Origin: CAZJLN01 sp964540765
GTDB taxonomy: Bacteria > Chloroflexota > Anaerolineae > Anaerolineales > Anaerolineaceae
NCBI GenBank assembly: GCA_964540765.1
Contig: CAZINW010000008.1
Location: forward strand, 1 to 64,000
Length of the DNA stretch: 64,000 bases
Direction: 5' to 3'
Under the pieces are notes generated by a model. That model ran no database searches, was not told the origin of the DNA, and worked only from the letters and a program-made list of their open reading frames with translations. Shown here in pieces: positions 35,536 through 44,397 of this stretch. Each line of letters opens with the position of its first letter. Positions within the stretch are counted from its first letter, which is position 1. A program made the translations under genes and the position numbers.

Positions 35536-35889
35536 ATGAGCAATTTAATGTCCTCAGCTGAAATAGTATTATGGGATATGATCGTTCCGATCAATAAAAA
35601 GTCAAAAATTCAAGAGAATTTAAAAAGTAAAGAAATACAAACAAAGTCAGAAATCGCATCTGCCCAGGATCAAAAAGTCAAAAAAGAGCATCATTCAGAA
35701 ATTTCTTTAAAAGGCGCAAATGAATCGAAACCTCAGGTAAAAGAATCAGCTATCACCAAATCGAAAATTGCTAAATCTGAGGAAAAGCCAGCAAGTAAAA
35801 GTAAGACTTACAAGCCACAAGTTTTCATGATTCTGAGTTCATCAACCCTTGGGTTTATGATCGGGGTAATGGTATCCCTTTTTCTTTAA
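35536..35889 (+). CDS. Hypothetical tail-anchored protein, 117 aa, after ftsZ
   Basis: Not recognised. AAAGGATCC precedes ATG 35536, 16 bases after the previous stop. The first 25 residues are mixed, residues about 25-92 are highly charged and Lys/Glu/Ser-rich (probably disordered or coiled), and the last 20 residues are hydrophobic (ILSSSTLGFMIGVMVSLFL), giving a single C-terminal membrane anchor with the rest in the cytoplasm. Third gene after ftsZ in one likely operon. A tail-anchored protein co-expressed with ftsZ could tether the ring, but no FtsA or ZipA signature is visible, so this is only a suggestion. Confidence 0.7.
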   Translation: MSNLMSSAEIVLWDMIVPINKKSKIQENLKSKEIQTKSEIASAQDQKVKKEHHSEISLKGANESKPQVKESAITKSKIAKSEEKPASKSKTYKPQVFMILSSSTLGFMIGVMVSLFL

Positions 35890-35890
35890 C

Positions 35891-36790
35891 TCACTTGAAT
35901 TTCATTGAATCGACGATCGGTAAAATCACATTATCGATCGTCATTTCATTCACTTCAACATCTTCAACCAATCGCCAAAGTTCCTGATGAGCGACATAAT
36001 CGCCAGGTAAAACATGTTTTAATGGAGAAAGCGTTTCCAACTCCAAAATTTGATCATCGAAAAACACTTCCAGATTGCTTCCCATATCAGGATAATTAAC
36101 ATCCCCCATATATCGGATTTTCTTAATGAACAAATTACCATGATTGGCATATGCCAACCACCCATCAGGGGCAAGAAAACCTAGTTTTTGCGGTCTTTTT
36201 TGTTTTTCATCCTGTTTTGCCAGGATATATCTTTCACCAAAAATCCAGCGAGCATCTTTGAGATTTGTGTATTTCCATAATATCAATCTGCTTGCCGGCG
36301 TAAGATTTAGTGGATGAGGACCACGCTCTGGCAGAGGAACAATCGCAGTGCCCCCTGGCGCCATCACCGTTAATGCCCATGCAGACATGTCAACAGGCTT
36401 ATCCCCCTTGTTTACTATTTTGTGATCGACAACGACAGCATCACCTACTATGCGCACTATCATGGTCTTTTGGATTAACATCGACGCCTCAACGTTAGCT
36501 GTAAAACATAAACCATCTTCGACTTCTTCCACCCTGACGCGTCCATTATCCGGATAATAGGTCATAACCTTGTCTTCAGGCGCTGCCCATAGGCGGTGAC
36601 CGCCATAGGATAACCATTCACTTCCACCCTGCTGACCCAACTGTTCAGAGAATTCTTTAAATTCATTCTCCCAGTTTATGAAGCCAAAACGAATGATCCT
36701 TGGTCCAATGTCTGATGTCACGACAAGGTCAAATATTCCATTTGATAAGCGGTAACAATTTCCCCATCCTGCAAAAGTTGCTTTTTCCAT
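35891..36790 (-). CDS. DUF4380-like protein, aldose-epimerase-type beta sandwich
   Basis: A 299-residue soluble protein, mostly beta, resembling DUF4380 and galactose-mutarotase-like sugar-binding domains. Features: NGIFDLVVTSDIGPRIIRFGF at the start (quoted in part as SDIGPRIIRFGF), SYGGHRLWAAPEDK, and VDHKIVNKGDKPVDMSAWAL. No catalytic residues can be assigned. Function unknown; binding or epimerising a sugar is plausible. AAGGAG lies before the ATG. It is divergent from the S9 peptidase, with 143 bases between, and converges with the ftsZ operon with only a single base between the stop codons. Confidence 0.65.
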   Translation of the reverse strand: MEKATFAGWGNCYRLSNGIFDLVVTSDIGPRIIRFGFINWENEFKEFSEQLGQQGGSEWLSYGGHRLWAAPEDKVMTYYPDNGRVRVEEVEDGLCFTANVEASMLIQKTMIVRIVGDAVVVDHKIVNKGDKPVDMSAWALTVMAPGGTAIVPLPERGPHPLNLTPASRLILWKYTNLKDARWIFGERYILAKQDEKQKRPQKLGFLAPDGWLAYANHGNLFIKKIRYMGDVNYPDMGSNLEVFFDDQILELETLSPLKHVLPGDYVAHQELWRLVEDVEVNEMTIDNVILPIVDSMKFK

Positions 36791-36886
36791 CTACGACTCC
36801 TTGTCAAATCATTTTGGACCAAGAGTGATCATTATTAAGAGAAAATCACGCTGTGTATTATAATTCAGGCCAGTATTTTTATGGTG

Positions 36887-36912
36887 TTGACATTATTAAT
36901 TGACATTATTAA
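36887..36912. repeat. 13-bp perfect tandem duplication upstream of the S9 peptidase
   Basis: TTGACATTATTAA occurs twice without a gap (36887-36899 and 36900-36912), ending 21 bases before the ATG of the peptidase gene. Each copy contains a perfect -35 hexamer TTGACA, but no matching -10 at 17 bp is evident. Confidence 0.7.
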
Positions 36913-36933
36913 TTCTAAAAGGATTTACTTCTG

Positions 36934-38943
36934 ATGGCTAAAAAAGAAAAACGCTTGATCACGGCACAGGATATCTATAAATTTCACAATATCTTATCCC
37001 AGAAAATATCCCCGGATGGCACGAAGGTGGTTTACTCAGTTCAATATGTTGATCCTGGCACAGAAAAGAAACACGCAAATTTGTGGTTGGCATCGACCAA
37101 TTCAGACAAACCAATCCAGATCAGTTTTGGAAAGCAAACAGATATGCAACCCATTTGGTCACCGGATGGCATGCAGATAGTCTTTTTGTCAAACCGTGAA
37201 GATGAAAAACAGTCGCAAATATACCTTCTACCAGTTTCGGGTGGAGAAGCTCGTCCGCTTTCCAATTTGAAAGGGGAATTCGCGTCGCTCAGCTTTTCAC
37301 CAGAAGGGAAAAGTATTCTCTTTCAGTTCCGAAAAAAGGACGAAGAAGATACCGCCAGAGAAAGCAGCCCCAAAAAGAAGGAGTTGGGCATTATCAGCCG
37401 AAGAATTAATAGACCCTTCTTCAAACTCGATGGTTATGGTTATCTCCCCAAAGAGCGTTGGCATATATGCATGATCAATGTCACCACAGGAAAAGTATCC
37501 CAACTGACATCATCTGATGTCTTTGATGAATTAAACCCTGCCTGGTCACCCAGCGGAAAACAGATTGTTTATCAATCCAATGTGGCTGAAATGCCAGATC
37601 TCGACCCCGATGCAGACGATCTCTTCATCCTGGATTTGAAAAAGAAAAGTGTTGAGAAGATTATTACTCCCTTTGGTCCAAAATCATTGCCCTCATTTTC
37701 TCCCGATGGCAAATGGATTGCTTACTTTGGTTATGAAGGCAAAGATGTGGGCTATAAAAATTCTTTAGTCTGGCTTGTTCCGTCTGATTCCTCCATCCGT
37801 GCAATCCCATTGACCGAAAAATTGGATATTCATGCCGGTGGAACTACGATCACAGATTTTGGTTCTCCTACTGAAATGGGTCCAACATGGTCTGCAGATG
37901 GCTCCAAAATTTTCTTTCAAGCAATCGAGCATGGCAGCACTCACCTTTGTTCGATCGATGTTAAAGGTGAGCATTTTGAAAGGATAATTGATAAACTTGG
38001 CGTGGTCGGCAGTTATTCATTCAATAAGAACGGGTCTCATCTCTCATATCATTTTGCTTGCATGGACGACCCTGGTCAGATTGACTTCCTTGACCTTGCT
38101 ACAGGAAAAGAGAGACGGCTTACCAACCTCAATCAAGACTGGCTTAAAAATATAGAGCTGGGTGATATTCAGGAAGTATGGTTTAAGGGTGCTGATGGCA
38201 ATGATCTGCAGGGTTGGATCTTGAAACCACCACATTTTGATCCATCAAAGAAATATCCTTCCATCCTGGAGATCCATGGCGGCCCGCAGGTTCAATATGG
38301 ACATATTTTCATGCATGAGTTTTATTTCCTCGCTGCACATGGTTATGTAGTTTATTTCACGAATCCTCGCGGGGGACGGGGATATGGTGAAGATCATACC
38401 AGGGCAATTCACGGCGGAAAATGGGGCACCGTGGACTATTTGGATCTCATGAGTTGGACAGATTTTATTGAGAAGCAATCATTTATTAATCCATCTCGCA
38501 TGGGTGTCACCGGCGGAAGCTATGGCGGTTATATGACAGCTTGGATCATCGGGCACACCAACCGTTTCAAGGCTGCAATTGCGCAGCGAGTGGTCAGCAA
38601 TTTACTCAGCATGTGGGGCTCAAGCGACTTTAACTGGTCATTCCAATCCACTTTTGACAATCAGCCTCCTTATGAAAGTATTGATTCTCTCTGGGAATGC
38701 TCCCCCATGAAACATTTGGGCAATGCTAAAACGCCAACACTAGTGATCCATAGCCAGGCAGATCTGCGCTGCGCAATTGAACAGGGCGAACAGTTATTTA
38801 TCGGTTTAAGACATTTGGGTGTGGATACTGAATTCCTCGTGTTTCCCGATTCTCCACACGGATTGTCCCGCGTTGGTCGGACAGACAGGCGCATTGCCCG
38901 ATTAAATGGCATTCTGGACTGGTTTGAACGATATCTTAAATGA
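36934..38943 (+). CDS. S9 family prolyl oligopeptidase / acylaminoacyl peptidase
   Basis: A 669-residue serine peptidase with an N-terminal beta-propeller (WD40/TolB-like repeats such as PIWSPDGMQIVFLSNREDE in part, LSFSPEGKSI, PAWSPSGKQIVYQS, PSFSPDGKWIAYFG) and a C-terminal alpha/beta hydrolase domain from about residue 410. The catalytic Ser (about 529) is in GGSYGGYM, the Asp (about 608) is in HSQADLRC, and the His (about 641) is in SPHGLSRVG. No signal peptide, so it is cytoplasmic, where it would degrade peptides or release acylated N-terminal residues. AAAGGAT precedes the ATG. Monocistronic; the following gene has its own region. Confidence 0.93.
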   Translation: MAKKEKRLITAQDIYKFHNILSQKISPDGTKVVYSVQYVDPGTEKKHANLWLASTNSDKPIQISFGKQTDMQPIWSPDGMQIVFLSNREDEKQSQIYLLPVSGGEARPLSNLKGEFASLSFSPEGKSILFQFRKKDEEDTARESSPKKKELGIISRRINRPFFKLDGYGYLPKERWHICMINVTTGKVSQLTSSDVFDELNPAWSPSGKQIVYQSNVAEMPDLDPDADDLFILDLKKKSVEKIITPFGPKSLPSFSPDGKWIAYFGYEGKDVGYKNSLVWLVPSDSSIRAIPLTEKLDIHAGGTTITDFGSPTEMGPTWSADGSKIFFQAIEHGSTHLCSIDVKGEHFERIIDKLGVVGSYSFNKNGSHLSYHFACMDDPGQIDFLDLATGKERRLTNLNQDWLKNIELGDIQEVWFKGADGNDLQGWILKPPHFDPSKKYPSILEIHGGPQVQYGHIFMHEFYFLAAHGYVVYFTNPRGGRGYGEDHTRAIHGGKWGTVDYLDLMSWTDFIEKQSFINPSRMGVTGGSYGGYMTAWIIGHTNRFKAAIAQRVVSNLLSMWGSSDFNWSFQSTFDNQPPYESIDSLWECSPMKHLGNAKTPTLVIHSQADLRCAIEQGEQLFIGLRHLGVDTEFLVFPDSPHGLSRVGRTDRRIARLNGILDWFERYLK

Positions 38944-38952
38944 TATCCACCC

Positions 38953-38980
38953 TTGAGATTTGTGTGTTGAGATTTGTGTG
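38953..38980. repeat. 14-bp perfect tandem duplication between the S9 peptidase and acetate-CoA ligase genes
   Basis: TTGAGATTTGTGTG is present twice in direct succession (38953-38966 and 38967-38980), 69 bases before the ATG of the ligase gene. It is one of three such duplications in intergenic DNA of this window. Confidence 0.7.
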
Positions 38981-39048
38981 TGATCACTTATGGAATAATA
39001 GGGTATACTTTTTCTTTGAGTATTAATCAATAAATTTTGGAGGAAAAT

Positions 39049-41157
39049 ATGGATTCTATCTTAAATGGTCTTCTCAAACCTAAAAGTGTCGCAATTATTG
39101 GCGCTTCAGCAACGCCCGGAAAAATCGGCAATACCGTTATTAAGAATTTAATAGATAGCAAATATGAAGGGGATGTGTATCCTGTAAATCCTACAACGGA
39201 TGAGATCCTTGGGTTTAAATGTTACCCATCAGTTATCGATATTCCGGGTCCCGTTGAGGCAGCTGTGATTACAATTCCAGCAAAAATTGTCCTGGGTGCA
39301 ACTGAAGAATGTGGCAAAAAAGGGGTTAAGGGGTTAATCATCATCACATCCGGTTTCAGCGAAGTGGGCAATCATGAACTGGAAGAGGAGATCGTAAAGA
39401 CATCTCAAAAATATGGGATGCGTGTTTTGGGTCCAAATATCGTTGGTACGCTTTCCAACAGCGACAAAATGAATGCTTCATTCGCTCCTTTCCTGCCATT
39501 GCCTGGCAAAGCATCACTTGTATCTCAAAGTGGCGCTTTATTAATTGCAATTGACGCTGCCACCTACACACGCCGGGTTGGCTTCGATAAAATGATTTCA
39601 ATTGGCAACATATCAGATGTCAACTTCTCAGATTTGATCTCATACCTCAGTGAAGATGAAGCCACCTCCTGTATTTCACTCTACATTGAGGGCTTACGGG
39701 ACGGTGCCCGTTTTATTAAAGAAGCCCGCAAATGTAAAAAACCGATCGTTGTGCTTAAATCTGGAGTGTCTGCTCATGGTGCAGCAGCTGCTGCGTCTCA
39801 TACGGGTTCACTGGCTGGGGCGGCAAAAGTTTATGGAGCTGCATTTCAGCAGGCTGGTGTGAGTCAAGCCAGTGACCTGGACGACTTGTTTGACCGCACC
39901 CTGGTTCTATCCCTGCAACCCCCAATGAAGGGTGACAATTTGTTGGTTTTAACCAATGGTGGTGGGGTTGGTGTTTTGGCAACTGATTCTGCAGAGAAGG
40001 TTGGTCTTCCAATGAAGTTTGCTCCTGAAGATGTTCAGGCAGAATTGAAGAAACACATGCCCGAATTTGGTTCAGCCAAAAATCCGGTGGATATGACGGG
40101 TATGGCTGGCAAGGAATGGTACTATGAAACGACCAAATTCTCATTTGCACATCCGTGGGTTGATGGTCTCGTGGTACTTTATTGTGAGACAGCTATGACC
40201 AATCCCATTGAAATAGCCCAAGGTATTTACGATGCCATCAATGAGACAGGCATCAAAGATAAGCCTGTGACGATCTCATTTGTCGGTGGGGAAAGGTCTG
40301 ATAAAGCCGCGGAATGGCTGGTTGAAAACGGCATTCCGGCTTATGGAGCACCTGATCTTGCTGTCAACGCTATGGGTGCACTCCGTGAATACGCCAGAAT
40401 GAATGAAATTAACGACATTAAACCCTACATACCAAAAAAGATGAACCCTGAGAAAGCACGCCAGATTATCACCGCTGCTCGTAAATCTGGTCGAACCGCT
40501 TTGACAGAAGTGGAAGCGAAAAAGGTTTTTGAGGCTTATGGGTTACCGATCACACCAACTGAACTATCTAGAAGCGAAGATGAAGCCGTCACATTGGCAA
40601 ATCATATTGGCTATCCCCTAGTAATGAAAATCGTTTCTCCTGATATATTGCATAAATCAGATGCAGGTGGCGTCAAAGTCAATATTAAGAATGAGACCAT
40701 GGTGCGTGAGGCATATAATGTGATCATGCAGAACGCAAAAGCATATAAGGCCGATGCGGTTATTGATGGAATTGCCATTCAAGAGATGGCTCCTTGGGCT
40801 ACAGAGGTCATTGTTGGCTCTGTCAAAGATTCTACTTTTGGTCCAACCATCATGTTCGGTCTGGGTGGCATCTTCGTGGAAGTCCTTAAAGATGTCACTT
40901 TCCGAGTCGCACCAATTTCCCTTGCTGAGGCAAGCGAGATGCAGGAAGAAATCCGTTCTGCAGCCATTTTGAATGGCGTTCGCGGTGAAGCGCCTCGAGA
41001 CAAAGCGGCTTTGGCGGAAGTGCTTGCCACTTATGCATATATGACCAATGATCTAAAGGATGAAATCTCGGAATCCGATGCAAACCCTGTCATTGTTTAT
41101 GAAGAAGGAAACGGTGTTAAGGTCGTTGACGCCCGCATTATCTTGACAAAGAAGTAA
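39049..41157 (+). CDS. Acetate-CoA ligase (ADP-forming), fused alpha-beta
   Basis: Converts acetyl-CoA (or another acyl-CoA), ADP and phosphate to acid, CoA and ATP: the energy-conserving last step of peptide or sugar fermentation in archaea and some bacteria. The 702-residue protein joins an alpha part (CoA-binding SVAIIGASATPGKIGNTV near the N terminus; phospho-His about 251 in SHTGSLAGAA) to a beta part, the ATP-grasp domain (GYPLVMKIVSPDILHKSDAGG in part; about residues 480-702). ATG 39049 follows GGAGG; an in-frame TTG four codons earlier overlaps the ribosome binding site. A strong terminator follows. Acyl specificity is uncertain; acetate is the usual default. Confidence 0.92.
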   Translation: MDSILNGLLKPKSVAIIGASATPGKIGNTVIKNLIDSKYEGDVYPVNPTTDEILGFKCYPSVIDIPGPVEAAVITIPAKIVLGATEECGKKGVKGLIIITSGFSEVGNHELEEEIVKTSQKYGMRVLGPNIVGTLSNSDKMNASFAPFLPLPGKASLVSQSGALLIAIDAATYTRRVGFDKMISIGNISDVNFSDLISYLSEDEATSCISLYIEGLRDGARFIKEARKCKKPIVVLKSGVSAHGAAAAASHTGSLAGAAKVYGAAFQQAGVSQASDLDDLFDRTLVLSLQPPMKGDNLLVLTNGGGVGVLATDSAEKVGLPMKFAPEDVQAELKKHMPEFGSAKNPVDMTGMAGKEWYYETTKFSFAHPWVDGLVVLYCETAMTNPIEIAQGIYDAINETGIKDKPVTISFVGGERSDKAAEWLVENGIPAYGAPDLAVNAMGALREYARMNEINDIKPYIPKKMNPEKARQIITAARKSGRTALTEVEAKKVFEAYGLPITPTELSRSEDEAVTLANHIGYPLVMKIVSPDILHKSDAGGVKVNIKNETMVREAYNVIMQNAKAYKADAVIDGIAIQEMAPWATEVIVGSVKDSTFGPTIMFGLGGIFVEVLKDVTFRVAPISLAEASEMQEEIRSAAILNGVRGEAPRDKAALAEVLATYAYMTNDLKDEISESDANPVIVYEEGNGVKVVDARIILTKK

Positions 41158-41176
41158 TGTCCAATCAGTGTAAAAT

Positions 41177-41209
41177 AAAGCCACTGTCACAAACAAGCAG
41201 TGGCTTTTT
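41177..41209 (+). terminator. Rho-independent terminator after the acetate-CoA ligase gene
   Basis: AAAGCCACTG (41177-41186) pairs perfectly with CAGTGGCTTT (41198-41207) around an 11-nt loop, and the T run extends to 41209. It lies 20 bases after the stop codon. Confidence 0.9.
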
Positions 41210-41282
41210 AATTATAATTATTCTGTCTAATCTAAAATTATCTTGTCAACTTTATGGATGAATGGAATCGTGAGGAAATAAA

Positions 41283-42062
41283 ATGGCGCAAATTAAGAAA
41301 GGTTACCTCATTGATATGGATGGCGTGCTGATGCATGGTGCGCGAATGATCCAGGGCGCAGATATTTTCATCAGGCAACTGCAGGAAGAAGAACGAAAAT
41401 TCTTGATCCTCACAAACAATCCCATGTATACCACCCGTGACCTTGCCCACAGACTTCAGATCATCGGTTTGGATATTCCGCAGGAGCAGATTTTCACATC
41501 CGCTTTGGCAACGGCGATGTTTCTCCAGAAACAAAGACCAAACGGGAAAGCATATGTGATCGGTGAAGCAGGATTGACTGAAGCCATTCACGCTGCTGGT
41601 TATATCATGACCGATAATGATCCTGACTATGTCGTATTAGGTGAGACACTTGCTTATAATATCGATCAGATCACAAAAGCCATTCGCTTGATTAATCATG
41701 GTTCAAAATTCATTGCCACAAATCCAGATGCTTCAGGATTCACAGAAACAGGTTTGGCACCTGCTTGTGGCGCAATGGCAGCTTTGATAGAAAAGGCGTC
41801 AGGGATATCACCTTTTTTTGTCGGCAAACCAAACTCCCTGATGATGCGCACAGCTCTAAACTATCTCGGAACCCACTCAGAAAATACGATCATGGTCGGA
41901 GACCGTATGGATACAGACATCGTCAGTGGTATCAACTCTGGCATGGACACAATCCTGGTATTAAGCGGTGTGACAAAAAGGGAAGACTTGGAGAAATTCC
42001 CTTATCTTCCAACTTATATTTTCAATTCTGTAGCAGATATTGTTACTTTAAAACTTGATTAA
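41283..42062 (+). CDS. HAD-IIA family phosphatase (NagD-like), second copy
   Basis: A 259-residue HAD subclass IIA protein: motif [11 protein letters not shown], motif [16 protein letters not shown], motif III lysine in [10 protein letters not shown], and motif [16 protein letters not shown]. Likely a phosphatase of nucleotides or sugar phosphates. It shares domain plan and motifs with the protein at 19086-19883 but is clearly diverged. GAGGAAATAAA precedes the ATG. The upstream terminator separates it from the ligase gene. A short hairpin with a T run lies directly after its stop. Substrate unknown. Confidence 0.88.
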   Translation: MAQIKKGYLIDMDGVLMHGARMIQGADIFIRQLQEEERKFLILTNNPMYTTRDLAHRLQIIGLDIPQEQIFTSALATAMFLQKQRPNGKAYVIGEAGLTEAIHAAGYIMTDNDPDYVVLGETLAYNIDQITKAIRLINHGSKFIATNPDASGFTETGLAPACGAMAALIEKASGISPFFVGKPNSLMMRTALNYLGTHSENTIMVGDRMDTDIVSGINSGMDTILVLSGVTKREDLEKFPYLPTYIFNSVADIVTLKLD

Positions 42063-42063
42063 T

Positions 42064-42089
42064 AATGCTTGTTTTGGTAGCATTTTTTT
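42064..42089 (+). terminator. Short hairpin with T run abutting the next start codon
   Basis: AATGCT (42064-42069) and AGCATT (42079-42084) enclose nine bases, and the T run reaches 42089. The ATG of the L,D-transpeptidase gene begins at the very next base. It looks like a weak terminator of the HAD gene, but its position would also hide or shape the next start. Confidence 0.55.
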
Positions 42090-43115
42090 ATGAACAAAGT
42101 GGATCCATCTAGAAGAGAGTTTCTTAAGCTTGGGGCGGTCGGTCTGGGCGCTTTGGCATTAAGCCCTTATACGAATTTTGCCAGTAGTATTTTGAAACCC
42201 AAATATATGCTGGTTGGTAAAAAAGAGGGGGTAAGCATTCATAAACTGGCAACTGATAAGAGCCTTATCATGTATCAACGTGCCTTCAATGACATCATTA
42301 ATACTTACTATGACGTCATCGGAGAGGATGGGCCTGAATATAATCCTTTATGGTATCGTGTTTGGGGAGGCTATGTCCACAGTGCCAATCTCACTGAGGT
42401 GAAATATATTACCAACCCAATCCAATCATCCGTAAAAGAAGGTGGGCAATTGGCAGAGGTAACCATGCCTTTTACCCGTTCCATGTTATTTTCCAGGTAC
42501 GAAGGTTGGCAGGAAATGTACCGTTTCTACTATGGCTCAGTTCACTGGATTATTGACATTATCGAGGGACCAGACAAAAATCCATGGTATAAAGTCAAAG
42601 ACGAATTGGGAGGCACTGAATTGGCTGTTCCATGTCAACAGTTAAGATATATACCCAACGAGGAATTAACGCCAATTTCAGCGGATGTATCTGCAAGCTC
42701 GAAACGTATTGAGATATCTCTGTATTTTCAAACCCTTAAGGCATTTGAAGGCGACAATTTGGTGTTGGACACCAAGATTTCTTCAGGGATCCCCAATAAG
42801 ATTACACAAACCCCGCTCGGTAAATATTATGTTCAGACAAAAATGCCATCAAAGCATATGGGTGATGGAAAACTTACCAGCGATATCTATGCATACGAAC
42901 TCTTGGGTGTACCATGGGATTGTTTCTTCCAGATGGAAGATGGGATCGCCACCCATGGGACATATTGGCATAATAATTTCGGCAGCCCAATGAGCCGGGG
43001 ATGCGTTAATATGCGCATACATGAAGCCAAATGGTTGTATCGCTGGACAACACCTGTCGCTTCACCAGATGATTGGGCAAAACATGGATACGGAACACCT
43101 GTGATTGTGTCCTAA
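42090..43115 (+). CDS. Tat-exported L,D-transpeptidase (YkuD family)
   Basis: A 341-residue envelope protein. The N terminus has the twin-arginine motif SRREFLK at residues 7-13, followed by a mild hydrophobic core (LGAVGLGALALSP), so it is probably exported folded by Tat. The YkuD domain (about residues 200-335) ends with the active-site pattern HNNFGSPMSRGCVNM, with the nucleophile Cys near residue 305. Such enzymes make 3-3 cross-links or attach proteins to peptidoglycan. No Shine-Dalgarno is seen: the ATG directly follows the T run of a hairpin, and the Tat motif rules out a much later start. Its stop overlaps the convergent hemW-like gene by four bases. Confidence 0.88.
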   Translation: MNKVDPSRREFLKLGAVGLGALALSPYTNFASSILKPKYMLVGKKEGVSIHKLATDKSLIMYQRAFNDIINTYYDVIGEDGPEYNPLWYRVWGGYVHSANLTEVKYITNPIQSSVKEGGQLAEVTMPFTRSMLFSRYEGWQEMYRFYYGSVHWIIDIIEGPDKNPWYKVKDELGGTELAVPCQQLRYIPNEELTPISADVSASSKRIEISLYFQTLKAFEGDNLVLDTKISSGIPNKITQTPLGKYYVQTKMPSKHMGDGKLTSDIYAYELLGVPWDCFFQMEDGIATHGTYWHNNFGSPMSRGCVNMRIHEAKWLYRWTTPVASPDDWAKHGYGTPVIVS

Positions 43116-44305
43116 TCACCTTCCCCCACAAAACGCATAAATACCTGGTTTCCCAACAAAATTCCCCTTGTGGTCAGTTTCAATCTTCTACCGGTATCAT
43201 CATTCACCCATTCCAACAAGCCCACCTTCAAAAGATCGTTTATCTCTGTTCGAAAAACCTCTAAAACCGGCACATTGTGCTTTTCAAAAAATCGCTTCTC
43301 AGAGACGCCCTCCTCCGTCAACCGCAATCCCAACATCATTGTCTCCTGCATTGCTGTAAAATGGTTAATTTTCATCCATTTTAAATTTGCGGGAGAAAAC
43401 GGGAACTCAAATGGAACGACAGGCTGATCCAAAGAATAAATATAATCCAGAATGCCAGGTTTGTTCTCAATGCGATAACCCTCAATGCAGCTATGCGCAC
43501 CCGCTCCAAATCCCAGATAGGGTTCATTGAGCCAGTACTGCCTATTATGCAATGAATTATATTTACCCAACCTTGACCAGTTGGAGATCTCATACTGTCG
43601 GTAATTTGCGTTTGCCAGTTTTTCCATCGCCATCTCGTACATATCAGCAGACAGATCCTCATCCGGAACCGACAACCTGCCTGATAGAATCTCTGCAGCC
43701 AGCGGTGTATTTTCCTCCACCGTCAGGCTGTAGAGCGAGAGATGTTCAGGATCGAGTTCAATCGCTTTATCAAGGTTTCTCTCCCATGCTTCAAGATTTT
43801 GACCTGGCAGCCCAAATATTAAGTCCAGGTTGATGTTTTCGATCCCAACTTTGCGTGCAGCACTATAAGTGGTATAAACGTCAGTAACTTGATGTATCCT
43901 GCCCAATTGGATTAAGTCTGTATTTAAAAAAGATTGTGCGCCAAGACTTAAACGTGTTACCCCCATGTCTTGATAAGATTTAAGCAGATCTAAACCAATT
44001 GTCCCTGGATTTACCTCAACCGTTATTTCACAATGATTGCTTATTAAAAAGGTCTTCCGTATGATCTCAAAAATATTACCTAAATTGTCAGCCGACAGCA
44101 GCGAAGGTGTACCACCCCCAAAGTAAATTGTCCCGATTTGAAGTTTTTCTCTTTTTGATGAATCAAAGAATTTAATTTCTTGAATTAATGCAGACACATA
44201 ATCATCCAAATGCTTTTCCATGCCAGCATACGTGATAAAATCACAATAAGTACAGCGTCTCCTGCAAAAAGGAATATGGATATAAAAACTGATCATCAAA
44301 CCCAT
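43112..44305 (-). CDS. hemW: Radical SAM HemW-like protein (HemN family)
   Basis: A protein of about 397 residues, the usual length for HemW, a radical SAM protein thought to bind and hand over heme; these genes are often wrongly called coproporphyrinogen oxidase. The cluster motif is PFCRRRCTYCDF: CxxxCxxC followed by Asp-Phe rather than the fourth Cys of true HemN, which supports HemW. YFGGGTPSLLS and LSLGAQSF are present, as is a C-terminal HemN_C domain. Possible starts are ATG 44305 or ATG 44296; neither has a strong ribosome binding site. It ends overlapping the YkuD gene tail-to-tail. No other heme genes are nearby. Confidence 0.87.
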   Translation of the reverse strand: MGLMISFYIHIPFCRRRCTYCDFITYAGMEKHLDDYVSALIQEIKFFDSSKREKLQIGTIYFGGGTPSLLSADNLGNIFEIIRKTFLISNHCEITVEVNPGTIGLDLLKSYQDMGVTRLSLGAQSFLNTDLIQLGRIHQVTDVYTTYSAARKVGIENINLDLIFGLPGQNLEAWERNLDKAIELDPEHLSLYSLTVEENTPLAAEILSGRLSVPDEDLSADMYEMAMEKLANANYRQYEISNWSRLGKYNSLHNRQYWLNEPYLGFGAGAHSCIEGYRIENKPGILDYIYSLDQPVVPFEFPFSPANLKWMKINHFTAMQETMMLGLRLTEEGVSEKRFFEKHNVPVLEVFRTEINDLLKVGLLEWVNDDTGRRLKLTTRGILLGNQVFMRFVGEGD

Positions 44306-44347
44306 TTTACCCAAATATTCAAACCTTGAACCTTAATTCTGTATATC

Positions 44348-44376
44348 TTGCACAATTAAGGTAGCATGTGTATACT
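44348..44376 (+). promoter_or_regulatory. Promoter of the LysM-protein gene
   Basis: TTGCAC (44348-44353), a 17-bp spacer and TATACT (44371-44376). Transcription would start near 44383, about 15 bases before ATG 44398. Confidence 0.7.
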
Positions 44377-44397
44377 ACTAACCCGGAACTAAAAATT

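Noticed and set aside
43112..44305. Coproporphyrinogen III oxidase (HemN) for the radical SAM gene
   Set aside because: The cluster motif ends in CDF rather than the CxC form of true HemN, which supports HemW instead.
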